Positions 62,044-64,000 of a DNA stretch of 64,000 bases are shown piece by piece (position 1 is the stretch's first letter; each line of letters begins with the position of its first letter). Source of the stretch: an uncultured Muribaculaceae bacterium (GTDB lineage: Bacteria > Bacteroidota > Bacteroidia > Bacteroidales > Muribaculaceae); contig CALUMJ010000001.1 in the NCBI GenBank assembly GCA_944321715.1, positions 1-64,000 on the forward strand. Direction: 5' to 3'. The position numbers and the translations under genes are program-made. Below the pieces are notes generated by a model. That model was not told where the DNA came from. It worked only from the letters and a program-made list of their open reading frames with translations, and did no database searches.

Positions 62044-64000
62044 ATGAACAAACATTTATCCAAAACTATGCTCGGCATGGGCATTTTGTCACTTGCCGCA
62101 GTTTCTGCCAATGCGCAGATAGTTCCGTTGTTTGAAACCGACCCGCAATTCATTGCTCTCTCGGATAGCGAGAATCCTGGGAAGTGGGACACCGATATGT
62201 TCCGCGGCAACGCCATTTGGGCCGACGTGAACAACGATGGCTGGATGGACCTATTCCAAGTAGGCAACACTACTGCTGCAGGATGGCACTCACACGTGTA
62301 TGGGTGGACCAACAACGCCGGTACTTTCACCGAAATTACAGGTCTGCCTTTCGTGCAACGCAGCGACGGTCCGGGATGTACCACATCAGACCAACGCGGT
62401 ACTAACAATAATACACTTGCATGGATTGACTACAACAACGATGGCAACATCGACATAATCCAACGTGGTATTAAAGAAGGGGCTGCCGAAGAAAACTCTA
62501 CCGCAGCTGCCGACCTTTTCATCAACCTTTACCGTGGCAACGGCGATGGTACTTTCACTCTTGTTGAAAACACTGGCTTGGAAGTAATAGGCCTCGAACA
62601 AGAAACACTCTACAGCGGCATCACTATGGTAGTGGATTTCGACTGCGACGGCTACCAAGACTTGACAATGACCGGCATAACCGACGACACCCGCGAAGTT
62701 GCCCTCTACCACAACAATGGCGACGGCACTTTCACTAAACTCGACCCTGCAACCACATTTGTTGACTGGCAAGAAATGCCCTACGACTTGGCTCTCTCTT
62801 CGGGTTCGATTGCATGGGGCGACTATAACAACGACGGCTATCCCGACTTTGCAGTAAACGGCTGGTCTGACACCGTCGGTGGTGTGGCTACAATCGTATG
62901 CCGCAACAATGGCGACGGCTCATTCTTGTGCCTTGATATGTCACTTACCGACCCATACGCCGATTTCTTGCCCGAAGAACCTGGAACACAAAAGGGTATG
63001 CTCATGTGGGGCGACTTCAACAACGATGGCTGGCTCGACTTGTTTGTATGCGGTGAAACCTACGATGGCACCAACTGGGGCCGCACTGCCGACATCCTTC
63101 TTAACCGTGGCAACGACTACGAAAACCTCGAAGACTATCCCGAATCGCAATTCCAACGCATCCCGGCATCTGAATCGGGCATCAACCTCGGTGCTGCAAA
63201 AGGCAACTCTACCGACGTGATTGACCTCGATGGCAACGGATACTTAGACATTGTCGTAACCGGCGAAGGTGCAGGTGCGATGACCGACTTCATCATGAAC
63301 AACGGCGACCTGACATTCTCCGAAGACAACTCGACAAATGCCAACACCGACTTCCGCAGCGGCACAGCAATGGAATTCTTCGACTATGACGGCGACGGTT
63401 ACATCGACTTCTTCGCAATGGGATACCGTGACAACGGCCGCAAATTCCAATTGTTCAAAAACACTGGCAAGTATGAAGACGAAAACTTTGAAAGCCACGA
63501 TTTGGCAAAAAATAACGCACCTCAAGGCCCATCAAGCGTGGCAATGGCAGCCAACGGCAACGCCACTACCATCACATGGGGCAATGGCAGCGACAATGAA
63601 ACTCCCGACGAAGCATTGCGTTACAACGTAGCAATCGAGAAGACTAACGGCGAAATATTCATGCTCGTTCCTGCCGACCTCGAAACTGGCGACCTGAAAG
63701 TGGCCGGCCTCGCCAACCTCATCCTTGGCAACACCTACACTATCAATATCCCATCGAGCGACATCAAGCAAGCCTACGTACAAACTGTTGACGGAGCAAA
63801 GGCCACAAGCCAATTCGTCGAAGTGGGTGGCTCAAGTGCCGAGCTGGTATCGGCCAACGACGCCATAAAAGTATGGAACAACAGCGACGTGCTCAATGTC
63901 ACTGTCGATGACGCAGCCACAGTTACTATTTACGACATCACTGGCAACAAAGTTGCTGCAGTGAACATCAACGGTTCTACCACAATCGATTGCGCTGGCT
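62044..64000 (+). CDS. Secreted VCBS/FG-GAP repeat protein with probable sorting domain (cut by window end)
   Basis: At least 652 residues, open to the last base. The signal peptide is MLGMGILSLAAVSANA (9-24). Seven calcium-loop repeats of the DxDxDG kind follow: DVNNDGWMD, DYNNDGNID, DFDCDGYQD, DYNNDGYPD, DFNNDGWLD, DLDGNGYLD and DYDGDGYID, between about residue 60 and 455, consistent with a beta-propeller. A fibronectin-like part follows (about 500-595), and the last 40 residues (LNVTVDDAATVTIYDITGNK, VAAVNINGSTTI) resemble a Por/T9SS-type C-terminal sorting domain. It is probably surface or extracellular, binding a ligand or glycan. The C-terminus lies outside the window. Confidence 0.88.
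   Translation, partial: MNKHLSKTMLGMGILSLAAVSANAQIVPLFETDPQFIALSDSENPGKWDTDMFRGNAIWADVNNDGWMDLFQVGNTTAAGWHSHVYGWTNNAGTFTEITGLPFVQRSDGPGCTTSDQRGTNNNTLAWIDYNNDGNIDIIQRGIKEGAAEENSTAAADLFINLYRGNGDGTFTLVENTGLEVIGLEQETLYSGITMVVDFDCDGYQDLTMTGITDDTREVALYHNNGDGTFTKLDPATTFVDWQEMPYDLALSSGSIAWGDYNNDGYPDFAVNGWSDTVGGVATIVCRNNGDGSFLCLDMSLTDPYADFLPEEPGTQKGMLMWGDFNNDGWLDLFVCGETYDGTNWGRTADILLNRGNDYENLEDYPESQFQRIPASESGINLGAAKGNSTDVIDLDGNGYLDIVVTGEGAGAMTDFIMNNGDLTFSEDNSTNANTDFRSGTAMEFFDYDGDGYIDFFAMGYRDNGRKFQLFKNTGKYEDENFESHDLAKNNAPQGPSSVAMAANGNATTITWGNGSDNETPDEALRYNVAIEKTNGEIFMLVPADLETGDLKVAGLANLILGNTYTINIPSSDIKQAYVQTVDGAKATSQFVEVGGSSAELVSANDAIKVWNNSDVLNVTVDDAATVTIYDITGNKVAAVNINGSTTIDCAG

Noticed and set aside
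1..64000. tRNA and rRNA genes
   Set aside because: Scanning the gaps for T-loop-like and acceptor patterns gave nothing convincing; no rRNA sequence is present.

Overview
The window reads as a chromosomal stretch of a gut-type Bacteroidales bacterium, plausibly Muribaculaceae-like. The reasons are promoters of the TTG-N19-TAnnTTTG form, NigD-like, DUF4954, DUF3467 and DUF2023 proteins, a TonB receptor, GH43 and CE2 enzymes, a sorting-domain-like tail on the last gene, and a lysS-gpsA pair. The species cannot be fixed from the sequence. TAA, TGA and TAG all serve as ordinary stops here.

Layout. 1-3.3 kb: a McrBC-type restriction locus whose mcrB is cut by an in-frame TAG. 3.3-5.3 kb: a DUF4954 beta-helix protein. 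5.5-7.5 kb: an isolated capsid-like gene plus a scaffold-like gene with their own promoter and terminator and no other phage genes. 7.6-12.4 kb: a palindromic repeat, a small outer-membrane protein, DUF2023 plus flavodoxin, a PepSY-like protein, a decayed AraC gene and a membrane protein fused to a cytidylate-kinase-like domain. 12.4-18.6 kb: SulP transporter, topA, a second palindromic repeat, a candidate small RNA and an aldose epimerase. 18.7-28.9 kb: minus-strand operons with two porin-like genes, U32/ybaK/aroC/radical SAM, cysS, DUF3467, nigD-like, lolD and tcdA. 29.3-32.9 kb: a candidate structured RNA, a TonB receptor, a DUF115-like protein and a rubredoxin missed by length filters. 33.0-35.7 kb: a decaying FokI-type restriction-modification cassette lying between 31-bp direct repeats. 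35.8-48.3 kb: Nramp transporter, NeuC-like epimerase, AraC regulators, EamA transporter, a ureohydrolase with an altered metal motif, a TolC/EmrA/EmrB-type efflux operon, an orphan Vsr and a SIMPL protein. 48.6-53.8 kb: GH43 and CE2 enzymes flanking an S24 repressor and a nucleoside kinase. 53.9-61.5 kb: pseudouridine synthase, ECF sigma locus, gpsA, lysS and an Abi/HEPN protein. 62.0 kb to the end: a secreted calcium-loop repeat protein that runs off the window.

The accessory theme is genome defence in varied states of repair: McrBC (one nonsense codon), FokI-like R-M (nonsense codon, frameshift, truncated methylase), Vsr and Abi/HEPN (both apparently intact). Two restriction genes share the same kind of lesion, a single in-frame TAG. 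The other notable items are the stand-alone capsid/scaffold pair, a family of nested palindromic repeats and two untranslated RNA candidates with their own promoters and terminators.
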